DNA of 64,000 nucleotides from DASZHJ01 sp035507155 (GCA_035507155.1 DATJOK010000126.1:1-64000); one strand, 5' to 3'. Shown: positions 36,322 through 44,978, counted from the stretch's first letter. The notes: a model not told the origin generated them from the sequence alone. Numbers and translations are program-made.

Positions 36322-37155
36322 ATGCGCTACCTGCATCTGCCTTCCGGTGCTCCGATGCCGGTGCTGGGCCTCGGCACTTGGCGCATGGGGGAGGCAGGCT
36401 CCTCTGGCGCCGACGTCGTCAAGGCGCTCCGCCTCGGCATCGATCTCGGCATGACCCTGATCGACACCGCGGAGATGTATGGCGAGGGTGGTGCGGAGGA
36501 GCTGGTCGGCAAGGCGATCGCCGGCCGCCGCAGCGAGGTGTTTCTGGTCAGCAAGGTCTATCCCCATAACGCCAGCCGCAAGGGGGTGGTCGCCGCCTGC
36601 GAGCGCAGCCTGCGGCGGCTCAAGACGGATCATCTCGACATCTATCTCCTGCATTGGATCGGCAACGCGCCGTTCGAGGAGACGCTGGCGGGGTTTCAGG
36701 ATCTGCAGCGCGCCGGCAAGATCCGCAATCACGGCGTCAGCAACTTCGACACCGCCGACATGGAAGCCTGGGTCAAGCTGCAAGGGGGCGCTTCGGTCGC
36801 GACCAACCAGGTGCTCTATAACCTGGCGCGCCGCGGGATCGAATGGGACCTGCTCCCGTGGTGCCGCAAGCGCGGGATTCCGGTCATGGCCTATTCGCCG
36901 ATCGACCAGGGCGGCCTGCTGGGCAAGCGCATTCTGAAACGGGTGGCGACGCACCGCGGGGTCACCGCGGCGCAGGTCGCGCTGGCCTGGCTCCTGCACC
37001 AGGAAGGCGTCGTCGCCATCCCGAAAGCGGCGCACCTCGACCATGTCCGGGACAACCGAGCCGCCCTGGACCTCGAGCTGACGCCGGAAGAGCTGCGGGA
37101 GATCGACCGCGCCTTTCCCGCACCGACGGAACGACGACCCCTCGACATGCTTTAA
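36322..37155 (+). CDS. Aldo/keto reductase
   Basis: A 277-residue NADPH-dependent TIM-barrel reductase. The catalytic tetrad is visible: D and Y in LIDTAEMYGEGGAEELVG, K in LVSKVYPHNASRKG and H in LDIYLLHWIGN. The C-terminal GVVAIPKAAHLDHVRDN is the cofactor-phosphate region. Related proteins reduce methylglyoxal and other carbonyls. Next to the osmC-like gene it suggests detoxification of oxidised or electrophilic compounds. Confidence 0.9.
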   Translation: MRYLHLPSGAPMPVLGLGTWRMGEAGSSGADVVKALRLGIDLGMTLIDTAEMYGEGGAEELVGKAIAGRRSEVFLVSKVYPHNASRKGVVAACERSLRRLKTDHLDIYLLHWIGNAPFEETLAGFQDLQRAGKIRNHGVSNFDTADMEAWVKLQGGASVATNQVLYNLARRGIEWDLLPWCRKRGIPVMAYSPIDQGGLLGKRILKRVATHRGVTAAQVALAWLLHQEGVVAIPKAAHLDHVRDNRAALDLELTPEELREIDRAFPAPTERRPLDML

Positions 37156-37219
37156 GGGATCAGGTGCCTTTCCGCCCGACCGGCGCCGGCGGTACCGAAG
37201 CGCGGTCTGGCGCCTGTGG

Positions 37220-37273
37220 CTCCGGCATTTTTGCGGGCCTGCCTAGCACGGCCGGGGCTTGTGAATGCCGGAG
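37220..37273. repeat. 10-base perfect inverted repeat upstream of cfa
   Basis: CTCCGGCATT (37220-37229) is exactly complementary to AATGCCGGAG (37264-37273), with 34 bases between that can form a smaller GGCC/GGCC stem. It lies after the aldo/keto reductase and 50 bases ahead of cfa. It could be a terminator-like hairpin (without a U tract) or a cfa leader structure. Confidence 0.4.
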
Positions 37274-37323
37274 TATTGTCCAATAGTAGACGAGTCTTAT
37301 CGGCCAAGCTCCAGGAGGAAGCG

Positions 37324-38556
37324 ATGCTGGCGTCGCTCATACTCCGCCGCCTGATCCGGCGGGGCAAACTGACGGTGGTGGATGCTCATGGCACCGCCCA
37401 TGTATTTGCCGGGACGCCAGGCCCAGCGATCACCATCCGCCTGCATGATCCAGCGCTGCATTGGAAGCTGGCGGTAAACCCGAGCCTCTACGCGGGCGAG
37501 GCGTTCATGGACGGCACGCTCACGGTCGAGAATGCGTCGATTGCCGACTTCCTCAATCTCGCCTGCGAGAATCTGGGCGTGGTGACGCCCGACTGGAGGA
37601 TCCGCCTCCAGGAGCGGTGCCGCCACATGTTCCGCTATCTGCAGCAGTACAATCCGGTCTCCCGCTCGCATCGCAACGTCGCCCATCACTACGACCTCTC
37701 CGCCACGCTCTACGACCTCTTCCTCGATGCCGACCGGCAGTACTCCTGCGCCTATTTCCCAACGCCGGGCATCACCATCGAGGAGGCGCAGGCGAACAAG
37801 AAGCGCCACATCGCCTCGAAGCTGCTGCTGAAGCCCGGCCAGAAGGTGCTCGACATCGGCTGCGGCTGGGGCGGCATGGCGCTCTACCTGGCGCGCGAAT
37901 GCGGCGTCGAGGTCACCGGCCTCACCCTCTCCACCGAGCAGCTCAAAGTGGCGCAGAGCCGCGCCCAGGCCGCCGGGCTGGCCGACCGCGTGACGTTCGA
38001 GCTCTGCGACTATCGCGTCCATCAGGGCAGCTACGACCGCATCGTCTCGGTCGGCATGTTCGAGCATGTGGGGGTGCCGCAATATCCCGTCTTCTTCGCC
38101 AAGGTGCAGGAGCTGCTGAAGCCCGACGGCGTCGCGCTGCTGCACTCGATCGGTCGCATGGACGGGCCCGCCGGCACCAATCCGTGGATCCGCAAGTACA
38201 TCTTCCCCGGCGGCTATTCGCCGGCGCTCTCCGAAGTGCTGCCGGTAACGGAGCAGCTGAAGCTCTGGGTCACCGACATCGAGGTGCTGCGCCTCCACTA
38301 TGCAGAGACGCTGAAGGCGTGGCGCCAGCGCTTCAACGCCAACCGCGAGCGCATCCGCGCGCTCTACGACGAGCGCTTCTGCCGCATGTGGGAGTTCTAT
38401 CTCGCGGGCTCCGAGATGGCGTTCCGCCACCAGGGCCATCTGGTGTTCCAGATGCAGCTCGCGAAGGCGGTCGACGCCGTTCCGATGACCCGCGACTACA
38501 TGATCGACTGGGAGCGCAGCCACCGCGCGCCGCTGGCGGACGAGCGGGCGGCCTAG
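37324..38556 (+). CDS. cfa: Cyclopropane-fatty-acyl-phospholipid synthase
   Basis: A 410-residue SAM-dependent enzyme that adds a methylene group across cis double bonds of membrane lipids. An N-terminal lipid-binding domain (about 1-110) precedes HHYDLSATLYDLFLDADRQY and SCAYF (active-site region with the bicarbonate-binding cysteine). The SAM motif VLDIGCGWGGMALYLA and the catalytic SVGMFEHVG follow. CAGGAGGA 6 bases before ATG 37324 fixes the start; an open frame upstream to 37216 is rejected. The stop overlaps the convergent ligase by 3 bases. Confidence 0.95.
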   Translation: MLASLILRRLIRRGKLTVVDAHGTAHVFAGTPGPAITIRLHDPALHWKLAVNPSLYAGEAFMDGTLTVENASIADFLNLACENLGVVTPDWRIRLQERCRHMFRYLQQYNPVSRSHRNVAHHYDLSATLYDLFLDADRQYSCAYFPTPGITIEEAQANKKRHIASKLLLKPGQKVLDIGCGWGGMALYLARECGVEVTGLTLSTEQLKVAQSRAQAAGLADRVTFELCDYRVHQGSYDRIVSVGMFEHVGVPQYPVFFAKVQELLKPDGVALLHSIGRMDGPAGTNPWIRKYIFPGGYSPALSEVLPVTEQLKLWVTDIEVLRLHYAETLKAWRQRFNANRERIRALYDERFCRMWEFYLAGSEMAFRHQGHLVFQMQLAKAVDAVPMTRDYMIDWERSHRAPLADERAA

Positions 38557-40178
38557 CTCCCAGCCCGCGCCCGCTGGCGCAGCGCGGCCTTCTGTACCTT
38601 GCCGTTGGCGTTGCGCGGCAGCGGCTCGCTGCTGAACGCGATCACTTCCGGCACCTTGTAGTCCGCCATGCGCTGGGCGCAGAAGGCGCGGATCGCCTCG
38701 GCGGTGACGCCGGGATCGCGCGGCACCACGAAGGCCTGCACGCGCTCGCCCAGCACCGGATCGGGCCGCCCCACCACGGCGCACTCCACGACGCCCGGGC
38801 AATAGCTCATGACGTTCTCGACCTCGGCGCTGTAGACCTTGTAGCCGGCACGGTTGATCATGTCCTTGACGCGATCGTAGAGGCGGACGAAGCCCTCGGC
38901 ATCGATCGACCCGACGTCTCCCGACCGCCAGTAGCCGTCGACGAAATTGGCCGCGGTCGCCTCGGGCTTCCCCCAATACCCCGGCACCACCATCGGCCCC
39001 TTGATCCAGATCTCGCCGGTGCTGCCGGGCGGCAGCGGCCTCCCCTCAGCATCGACCACCAGCATGTCGGCGTAGGGCACCACCTGCCCGATGCTGTCGA
39101 GATGGGCGGCATTCTCGCCGGGCGGCATGATGGTGGTGGGCGAGGTGGTCTCGGTGGCGCCATAGGCGTTGATGAGCGTGAGGTCCGGCAGGCGCTCGGC
39201 GAGCGCCTCGATGGTGGCCGCCGGCATCGGCGCGCCACCGAAGGCGCCGATCCGCCAGGACCTGAGATCGAAGCGGTCGAAGTCCGGATCCATCAGGCAG
39301 AGAATGTACTGTGCGGGCACCATCAGCGCATAGGTGAGCCGCTCGCGTGCCGCGAGCTCCAGGAATTCCCGCGCCTTGAAGGCGCGCATCAGGACGTTGG
39401 TGCCGCCGACATTCACCACCGCGAGCAGGATCGCGACGAGACCGGTGACGTGAGAGGCGGGCACGGCAAGGATCGTCCGCTCGCCATCGCTCAATCCCAT
39501 GCAGCGGGCAAACGCCATCGCCGAATGCACCAGCCCGAGATGGGTCAGCATGGCGCCCTTCGGCTGGCCGGTGGTGCCGGAGGTATAGAGGATGACCGCC
39601 GTCTCCTCCTCGCCGATCGCCGGCTGCGGCGGCGGGGGCGCTCCGGTCAGCAGGGTCTCCGCCGGCTCCGCGCCGGCGCTCGCCCCGCCGGCGGCAAAGT
39701 GCAGCCGCAGCGCCGGCGTGCGCTCGGCGGGCGGCAGGTTGCCGGCGAGCTCCGCCTCGAAGATCAACGCCACCGCGCCGCAATCGGCGAGCAGGTAGGC
39801 GAGCTCGGGCCCGCGCTGGCGGACCCCGAGCGGCACCGCAATGATGCCGAGCCGCGCACAGGCGAGAAGGAAGACAAGAAACTCCGGGCAATTGTCGAGC
39901 AGCAGCGCCAGCCGGTCGCCCTTGCGGAGTCCGTGCCGCGCCAGGTTGCCGGCAGCGTTGGCGACGAGCCCATCGAGCTCGGCGTAGCTGAGCCGCTTGC
40001 CATCCCCCACCACCGCTTCGCGCCCGCCATGACGCGCGGCCACCGCACGAAAAAGTGCGTCGAGATGGGGCGGCCGCTCGCTGAAGCAGCGGACCTCCCG
40101 ATCACCGAAATGCCGCTCGACCCGGAGCACACCGCCCGGCCCGGAAGCGGTCCAGTATTTTCGCTGTCCCTCGTTCAT
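38553..40178 (-). CDS. Class I adenylate-forming acyl/aryl-CoA ligase
   Basis: A 541-residue AMP-dependent synthetase. The P-loop-like LYTSGTTGQPKGAMLTH, the A5 motif NAYGATETTS, the A7/A8 region YWRSGDVGSIDAEG and RAGYKVYSAEVENVM, and the C-terminal catalytic lysine in LPRNANGKVQKAAL are all intact. It activates a carboxylate as acyl-AMP and transfers it to CoA. The binding pocket does not identify the substrate (medium/long-chain or aromatic). The start ATG 40178 (MNEGQRKYW) is preferred over an extended frame that reaches 40316. Confidence 0.9.
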   Translation of the reverse strand: MNEGQRKYWTASGPGGVLRVERHFGDREVRCFSERPPHLDALFRAVAARHGGREAVVGDGKRLSYAELDGLVANAAGNLARHGLRKGDRLALLLDNCPEFLVFLLACARLGIIAVPLGVRQRGPELAYLLADCGAVALIFEAELAGNLPPAERTPALRLHFAAGGASAGAEPAETLLTGAPPPPQPAIGEEETAVILYTSGTTGQPKGAMLTHLGLVHSAMAFARCMGLSDGERTILAVPASHVTGLVAILLAVVNVGGTNVLMRAFKAREFLELAARERLTYALMVPAQYILCLMDPDFDRFDLRSWRIGAFGGAPMPAATIEALAERLPDLTLINAYGATETTSPTTIMPPGENAAHLDSIGQVVPYADMLVVDAEGRPLPPGSTGEIWIKGPMVVPGYWGKPEATAANFVDGYWRSGDVGSIDAEGFVRLYDRVKDMINRAGYKVYSAEVENVMSYCPGVVECAVVGRPDPVLGERVQAFVVPRDPGVTAEAIRAFCAQRMADYKVPEVIAFSSEPLPRNANGKVQKAALRQRARAGS

Positions 40179-40283
40179 CGCCTCGTCGCCCGCCTCCCGA
40201 CGTGCTTGGTCGCACCCATCATACTCCGGGGATCTGCCGCGCTTTCCAGGTGTCGCGCAGCCGTTCGCGAGCACGCCAAATTC

Positions 40284-40312
40284 GGCGATTATCCCGTAAC
40301 GGAATAATCGCC
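40284..40312. promoter_or_regulatory. Near-perfect 13-base inverted repeat, candidate operator
   Basis: GGCGATTATCCCG (40284-40296) and CGGAATAATCGCC (40300-40312) are reverse complements except for one position, with TAA between. It lies about 100 bases upstream of both the divergent ligase start and the 38-residue peptide gene, and a CCAAATTC sequence flanks it on each side. The symmetry and AT-rich core resemble an operator for a dimeric regulator. Confidence 0.5.
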
Positions 40313-40381
40313 CCAAATTCCGCTTGTTCCTGATTTGTTCCGATGATAAAGTCGCCTTCCAAGCTCAGGGAGGTTCCCCCG

Positions 40382-40498
40382 ATGTGCACCAAGCGCAGCG
40401 CCACCAGCCGTTCCCCAGCCTGGCCATGGCTCGACCGGGAGACCGGTCTCGTGCTGATGGTCGGTTGGCTGGTGGCTCTGGCGGTCACACTCACCTGA
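40382..40498 (+). CDS. 38-residue single-pass membrane peptide, unknown
   Basis: The frame reads MCTKRSATSRSPAWPWLDRE followed by TGLVLMVGWLVALAVTLT. A short basic, Trp/Pro-containing N-terminus precedes one membrane helix (about residues 21-38), so the tail is buried in the membrane. GGGAGG at 40368-40373, 8 bases before the ATG, is a strong ribosome-binding site. A textbook terminator begins 13 bases after the stop. These two signals make it a real gene, probably monocistronic. I recognise no family. Confidence 0.65.
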   Translation: MCTKRSATSRSPAWPWLDRETGLVLMVGWLVALAVTLT

Positions 40499-40511
40499 GC
40501 TGGCCCCCGCG

Positions 40512-40551
40512 CGGCGCCGCCGGCCCCCCGACCGGCGGCGCCGATTTTCTT
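40512..40551 (+). terminator. Rho-independent terminator after the 38-residue peptide gene
   Basis: CGGCGCCGCCGG (40512-40523) pairs perfectly with CCGGCGGCGCCG (40532-40543) around an 8-base C-rich loop, followed by ATTTTCTT. A 12-base-pair GC stem with a T-rich tail is the best intrinsic terminator in this window. Confidence 0.85.
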
Positions 40552-40599
40552 GCGTCCAGGCACATCCGCTGATCGCGCGAGCATTGCGCGCGGCGGGCT

Positions 40600-40631
40600 G
40601 CTAAACCAGATGTTCAGGGCTTCGGTTTAGC
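40600..40631. promoter_or_regulatory. 8-base inverted repeat upstream of response regulator
   Basis: GCTAAACC (40600-40607) and GGTTTAGC (40624-40631) are perfect reverse complements 16 bases apart, ending 42 bases before the response-regulator ATG. Half-site centres are about 24 bases apart, slightly more than two helical turns. It may be an autoregulatory operator. Confidence 0.4.
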
Positions 40632-40673
40632 GAACGGGAGCTTGCCCCCACCGGCAGCGCACCACTGGACGTC

Positions 40674-41351
40674 ATGAAGGTTCTGGTCATCGAGGACGAT
40701 CGCGAGGCCGCCGCCTATCTCGTCAAGGGATTGGGAGAGAGCGGCTACGTGGTCGACCACGCGCCGGATGGCCGGGAGGGGCTGTTCCTTGCCACCTCCG
40801 GCTCCTATGACGCGCTCATCGTCGATCGCATGCTGCCGGGGATGGACGGACTCTCGGTGATCGGCGCACTCCGGGCGGCGGAAATGCGCACTCCGGTGCT
40901 GATCCTGAGCGCGCTCGGCGCGGTGGACGACCGGGTCAAGGGGCTGCGCGCCGGCGGCGACGATTATCTCGTCAAGCCCTTCGCCTTCTCGGAACTGCTG
41001 GCGCGCCTCGAGGCGCTGCTGCGCCGGGGCGGCGCCCCTGCCGCCAACACCAAGCTCAGGGTGGACGATCTCGAGATGGATCTGCTGACCCGCAGCGTCC
41101 GGCGCGGCGGCCAGACCATCGACCTGCTGCCGCGGGAGTTCCGCCTGCTGGAGTATCTCCTGCGCCACGCCGGCCAGGTGGTGACGCGGACGATGCTGCT
41201 GGAGAACGTCTGGGACTATCACTTCGACCCGCAGACCAACGTGATCGACGTCCATATCAGCCGGCTTCGCCAGAAGATCGACAAGGGCTTCCCCCATGCG
41301 CTGCTGCAGACCGTGCGCGGCGCCGGCTACGTCCTGCGGGGGAGAGAGTGA
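40674..41351 (+). CDS. OmpR/PhoB-family response regulator
   Basis: 225 residues. The receiver domain has E7/D8/D9 (VLVIEDDREAA), phosphoacceptor D51 (ALIVDRMLPGMDG) and the conserved lysine in DDYLVKPFAFSEL. A linker leads to a winged-helix DNA-binding domain (about 128-223: LLPREFRLLEYLLRHAGQVV, then the recognition helix NVIDVHISRLRQKID). The type resembles the CzcR/CusR/QseB group. Its stop overlaps the GTG/ATG of the histidine kinase, so the two are coupled. Confidence 0.95.
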   Translation: MKVLVIEDDREAAAYLVKGLGESGYVVDHAPDGREGLFLATSGSYDALIVDRMLPGMDGLSVIGALRAAEMRTPVLILSALGAVDDRVKGLRAGGDDYLVKPFAFSELLARLEALLRRGGAPAANTKLRVDDLEMDLLTRSVRRGGQTIDLLPREFRLLEYLLRHAGQVVTRTMLLENVWDYHFDPQTNVIDVHISRLRQKIDKGFPHALLQTVRGAGYVLRGRE

Positions 41352-42799
41352 TGCCGACGCAGCGCCCGCTTTCCCGGCTGCTGCGCACCAACGCCTTCCG
41401 GCTGGCGGCGCTCTACCTGGCGCTGTTCGCCACCTCGGTGCTGTCGCTGCTGGCCTTCATCTATTTCTCCACCGCCGACCTCATCGAGCGGCAGACCGAG
41501 GCGACCCTCGACGCCGAGCTCACCGGCCTCTCGGAACAATATGAGCAGCGCGGCCTCACCGGGCTGGTGCAGATCATCGCCGAGCGCAGCGTCGGCGAGC
41601 GGCGCAGCGACGAGACGCTCTACCTGATCGTCAATTCGGATTATCAGCCGATCGCCGGCAATCTCTCGCAATGGCCGGAGGCGAAGAACGTCCGGCCGGG
41701 CTGGATCAGCTTTCCGATCGAGGTGAAGGAGAAGGGCATCACCGAGCGCCATCCCGCCCGCGCCACCACCTTCGACCTGCCGGGCGGATATCACCTGCTG
41801 ATCGGTCGCGATCTGGAAAACGCCATCCTGTTCCGCGCCAGCATCCTGCGCACCTTGTCCTGGGCATCGCTGCTGACCCTGGGCCTCGGCGTGGTGGGCG
41901 GCCTCTTCATGACCCACAACATGCTGCGGCGCGTCGACCAGGTGAACCGCACCAGCGAGCGCATCATCCACGGCGATCTCGCCCAGCGCGTCCCCCTCAC
42001 CGGCTCCGGCGACGAGTTCGACCAGCTCGCCACCAACCTCAACGCCATGCTGGACCAGATCGAGCGGCTGATGGTGGGCATGCGCCAGGTCACCGACAAC
42101 ATCGCCCACGACCTGCGCACGCCGCTGGCGCGGCTCCGCGCCCGCCTGGAAGTGACGCTGCTGGAGAAGCCGGACGCCCAGCGCTATGGCGAGGCGCTGC
42201 GGCAGACCATCACCGAGGCGGACACGCTGCTCGGTACCTTCAACGCGCTCCTCAGCATCGCCGAGGCGGAGGCGGGCTCCCGGCGCGAGACGATGGCGGT
42301 GGTCAGTCTCGAGGAGATCGCGCGCTCGGTCGCCGAGCTCTACGAGCCGGTCGCCGACGAGAAGGGCCTGGAGCTCGCCGTCGATCTCGACAGCGGCGTC
42401 CTGGTGCGCGGCGACCGCCACCTGCTCTCCCAGGCGATCGCAAACCTGCTCGACAACGCGCTCAAGTACACGCCCTCAGGCGGCGTCTCCCTCATCGCCC
42501 GCAAGGGCGACGAGTGGGCGACGATCGAGGTCGCCGACAGCGGCCCCGGCGTGCCGCCGGAGAAGCGCGACGCCGTCTTCGACCGCTTCGTCCGCCTGGA
42601 GGGCAGCCGCAGCTCGCCCGGCAACGGGCTCGGCCTCAGCCTGGTGCGCGCGGTGGCGCGGCTCCACGGCGGCACGGTGCGGCTCGACGAGAGCCAGCCT
42701 GGCCAGCCGAGCCCCGGCCTCAAGGTGATCCTCACCTTGCCGATCAGCCAGCCGGTGGCGCTCCCCGCCCCCGCCGTCGAGCCGGCGCTCGGGGATTGA
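41351..42799 (+). CDS. HAMP sensor histidine kinase
   Basis: 482 residues from the ATG at 41351 (a GTG at 41348 is equally possible and overlaps the regulator's TGA). Helix 1 is at about 16-39 and helix 2 at about 167-190, enclosing a periplasmic sensor region of about 125 residues. Then come HAMP, the H-box DNIAHDLRTPLARLR (H253), the N-box NLLDNALKY, and the G boxes DSGPGVPP and GNGLGLSLVRAVARLHGG. The signal is not evident from sequence. It ends next to the stop of the convergent LuxR-type regulator with no gap. Confidence 0.94.
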   Translation: MPTQRPLSRLLRTNAFRLAALYLALFATSVLSLLAFIYFSTADLIERQTEATLDAELTGLSEQYEQRGLTGLVQIIAERSVGERRSDETLYLIVNSDYQPIAGNLSQWPEAKNVRPGWISFPIEVKEKGITERHPARATTFDLPGGYHLLIGRDLENAILFRASILRTLSWASLLTLGLGVVGGLFMTHNMLRRVDQVNRTSERIIHGDLAQRVPLTGSGDEFDQLATNLNAMLDQIERLMVGMRQVTDNIAHDLRTPLARLRARLEVTLLEKPDAQRYGEALRQTITEADTLLGTFNALLSIAEAEAGSRRETMAVVSLEEIARSVAELYEPVADEKGLELAVDLDSGVLVRGDRHLLSQAIANLLDNALKYTPSGGVSLIARKGDEWATIEVADSGPGVPPEKRDAVFDRFVRLEGSRSSPGNGLGLSLVRAVARLHGGTVRLDESQPGQPSPGLKVILTLPISQPVALPAPAVEPALGD

Positions 42800-43447
42800 T
42801 CAGCCGCCCGGGTTCGCGGCGGCGGTCTCCACCAGCCCATGCATGATCGAGAGCCGGATCAGGTCGGCGGTACGGCCGACGCCGAGCTTGGTCTTGAGCT
42901 GGCTGCAGTTGTTGGCGACGGTCTTGTAGCTGACGCCGATCGCTTCGGCGATGTCCGGCAGGCTGGCACCGCCGCCGAGCAGGCGCAGGATCTCGAGGTC
43001 GCGGCGCGAGAGACCTTCGAGCGCGTGCGAACGCTCGTGGACGCTCATCAGCGCCAGCTCCTGGGCGATCGCACTCTCGATGTAGCTCTGGCCGGCAGCG
43101 ACGCGCCCGATCGCCTCCAGCACCTCGTCGGGTGGCGCGCTCTTGCTCAGATATCCCGCCGCTCCCGCCTGCAGCGCGCGGGTCACATAGATCAGGTCGT
43201 CATGCATGCTGAGGACGAGGATGCGCGCGGCCGCATCCTCCGCCTTGAGCCGCGCGATCACCTCGAGCCCGCCGATGCCCGGCAGGTTGAGATCGAGCAG
43301 CACGAGCTCGGGCCGGAACTCCCGGAAGAGGACGAGCGCTTCGCGACCGGACGCGGCCTCCCGTACCTCGTTCTCGCCGTCGCCGGCAAGCAGGCGCTGC
43401 AGCCCGGCGCGGCAGATCGGGTGGTCATCGACGATCAGGATTCTCAT
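42800..43447 (-). CDS. NarL/FixJ-family (LuxR-type) response regulator
   Basis: 215 residues. Receiver: VDDHPICRAGLQRLL, phosphoacceptor D52 (LVLLDLNLPGIGG), and lysine in GAAGYLSKSAPPDEV. A GerE/LuxR helix-turn-helix (about 143-205: LSRRDLEILRLLGGGASLPD, then SYKTVANNCSQLKTKL) follows. The start ATG lies inside the kinase stop (ATGA), so this is the output partner of the adjacent HisKA_3 kinase. The tail beyond the HTH is short. Confidence 0.94.
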   Translation of the reverse strand: MRILIVDDHPICRAGLQRLLAGDGENEVREAASGREALVLFREFRPELVLLDLNLPGIGGLEVIARLKAEDAAARILVLSMHDDLIYVTRALQAGAAGYLSKSAPPDEVLEAIGRVAAGQSYIESAIAQELALMSVHERSHALEGLSRRDLEILRLLGGGASLPDIAEAIGVSYKTVANNCSQLKTKLGVGRTADLIRLSIMHGLVETAAANPGG

Positions 43448-44817
43448 GTGACACCTGCTTGCGCCGCCTCCGGCGCTTCTTCCCGTTGCCGTGAACACGG
43501 CACCACCGCGGTCACGGTGAGGCCGCCGCCGGAGCGATTGGCGAGCGCCAGGCGGCCGCCTCTCGCCCTGACGCGCTCGCTCATGCCGAGCAGGCCGAGA
43601 CCGTGGACCGAAGTCTCCTTCAGGCCACGCCCGTCGTCGCTCACCTGCACGGTCACCTCCGCGCGATCCGGTCCCCGCTCGGCGCGCTCGATGGCGACGC
43701 CGATGGTGCTTGGCCGGCCGTGGCGCACCGCATTGCTCAGGCATTCCTGCACCACGCGATAGACCGTGATATCGGTCGCCTCGCCGAGATCCGCGCAGCC
43801 GGGCGCCATGCTGATGCGGTAGTCGATGTCGGGATGCCGTCGCCGCCAGAACTCGACGAGGTTGTCGAGCGCCGCCGTGAGGCCGAACTCCGTCAGCCCC
43901 ACCGGGCGCAGACGACCGAGCATGCTCCGCACCTGCCGCTGCATCCGGCCGACCGCCTCGGCGATCCCCTGGACATGCCGGGCCGCCTCGCCCGCGCGAC
44001 CCTCTCGCAGCAGGCGCGACAGGTTGGCGACGTCCAGGTTGATGGCGAAGAGGAAGGGGCCGACCTCGTCGTGGAGATCCCGGGCGAGATCCTTGCGCTC
44101 CTGCTCCTGCAGGATGAGCAGCTGCTCATTGAGGCGGCGGTTGTCGGCATCGACCTCGGCGAGCTGCGCCACCATGCGATTGAAGCTGTCGCGCAGGCGC
44201 GCCAGCTCCGGCGTCAGGCGCTCCTCGATCCGCGTCCCGTAGTCGCCGCGGCCGACCCGCTCAAGCGCCGCACCCATGCGCTCGAGCGGGCGCAGCGCGC
44301 GGCCGGTGAAGAAGTAGATCAGCAGCACGGTCAGGCCGGAGAAAAGACCCAGCACCATCAGGCTGTCGCCGAGCTGATCCCAGACCTCGAGAATCTCGTT
44401 GTGGGGATCGGTCTCGAGCACGACCGAGCCATAGGATCGTCCGGCGACAGTGACCGGCACGCGCTCGATCGCCGGCGCCACGCCCACGACATCGATGAAC
44501 CAGCGAGGCAGGCGGCCGAACGGCGCGCTTTCCACCGGCGGCAGCGCGATGGCGCTTGCATCCTCCGTCAGGGTAACGCGCAAGTGCCGATTGCCCCGGA
44601 AGGAGGCAACGAGGCGCTCGAGATCGCGACGGGGATCGGCGGCGCCCGGCAGATCCCGGACGCCATTCTCGATCGTCTGCCGGCCCACGATCAGCGCCGA
44701 GCGCATCTCGTTTCGCACCGAGCGCGACGCGTTGACGGCGGCGATCAAGCCGCCGAAAGCGAGGCTGACGGCGAGAACCGTCGCCACCAGACCGATCAGC
44801 CGAACGCGCAGGGACAC
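43444..44817 (-). CDS. NarX/UhpB-type sensor histidine kinase (HisKA_3)
   Basis: 457 residues, starting at GTG. Helix 1 at about 7-29, a periplasmic region, helix 2 at about 151-171, HAMP to about 225, a coiled coil, then the HisKA_3 box ERKDLARDLHDEVG with H249. The HATPase includes DDGRGLKETSVHGLGLLGMSERVRA in overlapping motifs. It phosphorylates the overlapping LuxR-type regulator downstream. Its start faces that of the TonB-dependent receptor across 212 bases containing two dyads, which suggests the receptor is a target. Confidence 0.93.
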   Translation of the reverse strand: MSLRVRLIGLVATVLAVSLAFGGLIAAVNASRSVRNEMRSALIVGRQTIENGVRDLPGAADPRRDLERLVASFRGNRHLRVTLTEDASAIALPPVESAPFGRLPRWFIDVVGVAPAIERVPVTVAGRSYGSVVLETDPHNEILEVWDQLGDSLMVLGLFSGLTVLLIYFFTGRALRPLERMGAALERVGRGDYGTRIEERLTPELARLRDSFNRMVAQLAEVDADNRRLNEQLLILQEQERKDLARDLHDEVGPFLFAINLDVANLSRLLREGRAGEAARHVQGIAEAVGRMQRQVRSMLGRLRPVGLTEFGLTAALDNLVEFWRRRHPDIDYRISMAPGCADLGEATDITVYRVVQECLSNAVRHGRPSTIGVAIERAERGPDRAEVTVQVSDDGRGLKETSVHGLGLLGMSERVRARGGRLALANRSGGGLTVTAVVPCSRQREEAPEAAQAGVT

Positions 44818-44918
44818 TGTCAGACCCTCGCCTCAGTCGCCGCCAGGACTCCGACCCAGCATGCCACGCCCGTTTGGCCTCTGCCAATCAAGCGCGGGAT
44901 CGGCGGGCCCACTGCGAA

Positions 44919-44937
44919 TTCGGGAAATTTTCCCGAA
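44919..44937. promoter_or_regulatory. Perfect 19-base palindrome between kinase and TonB receptor genes
   Basis: TTCGGGAAA, a central T, then TTTCCCGAA: two 9-base arms in exact dyad symmetry around 44928. It lies between the divergent kinase and receptor genes, about 100 bases from each start. A dimeric regulator, possibly the LuxR-type protein of this locus, is the natural candidate. Confidence 0.55.
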
Positions 44938-44959
44938 GAAATCGGGCATTCCAGACATA

Positions 44960-44978
44960 GCCAAGCGCGACACTTGGC
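44960..44978. promoter_or_regulatory. Second dyad GCCAAG-N7-CTTGGC upstream of TonB receptor
   Basis: GCCAAG (44960-44965) and CTTGGC (44973-44978) are exact reverse complements 7 bases apart, 52 bases before the receptor ATG. It differs from the palindrome just upstream, so two regulators, or a promoter-proximal site for one, are possible. Confidence 0.35.

Noticed and set aside
36082..37044. 320-residue minus-strand frame across the osmC-like gene start and aldo/keto reductase
   Set aside because: Translation lacks any fold signature and is explained by the two real genes.
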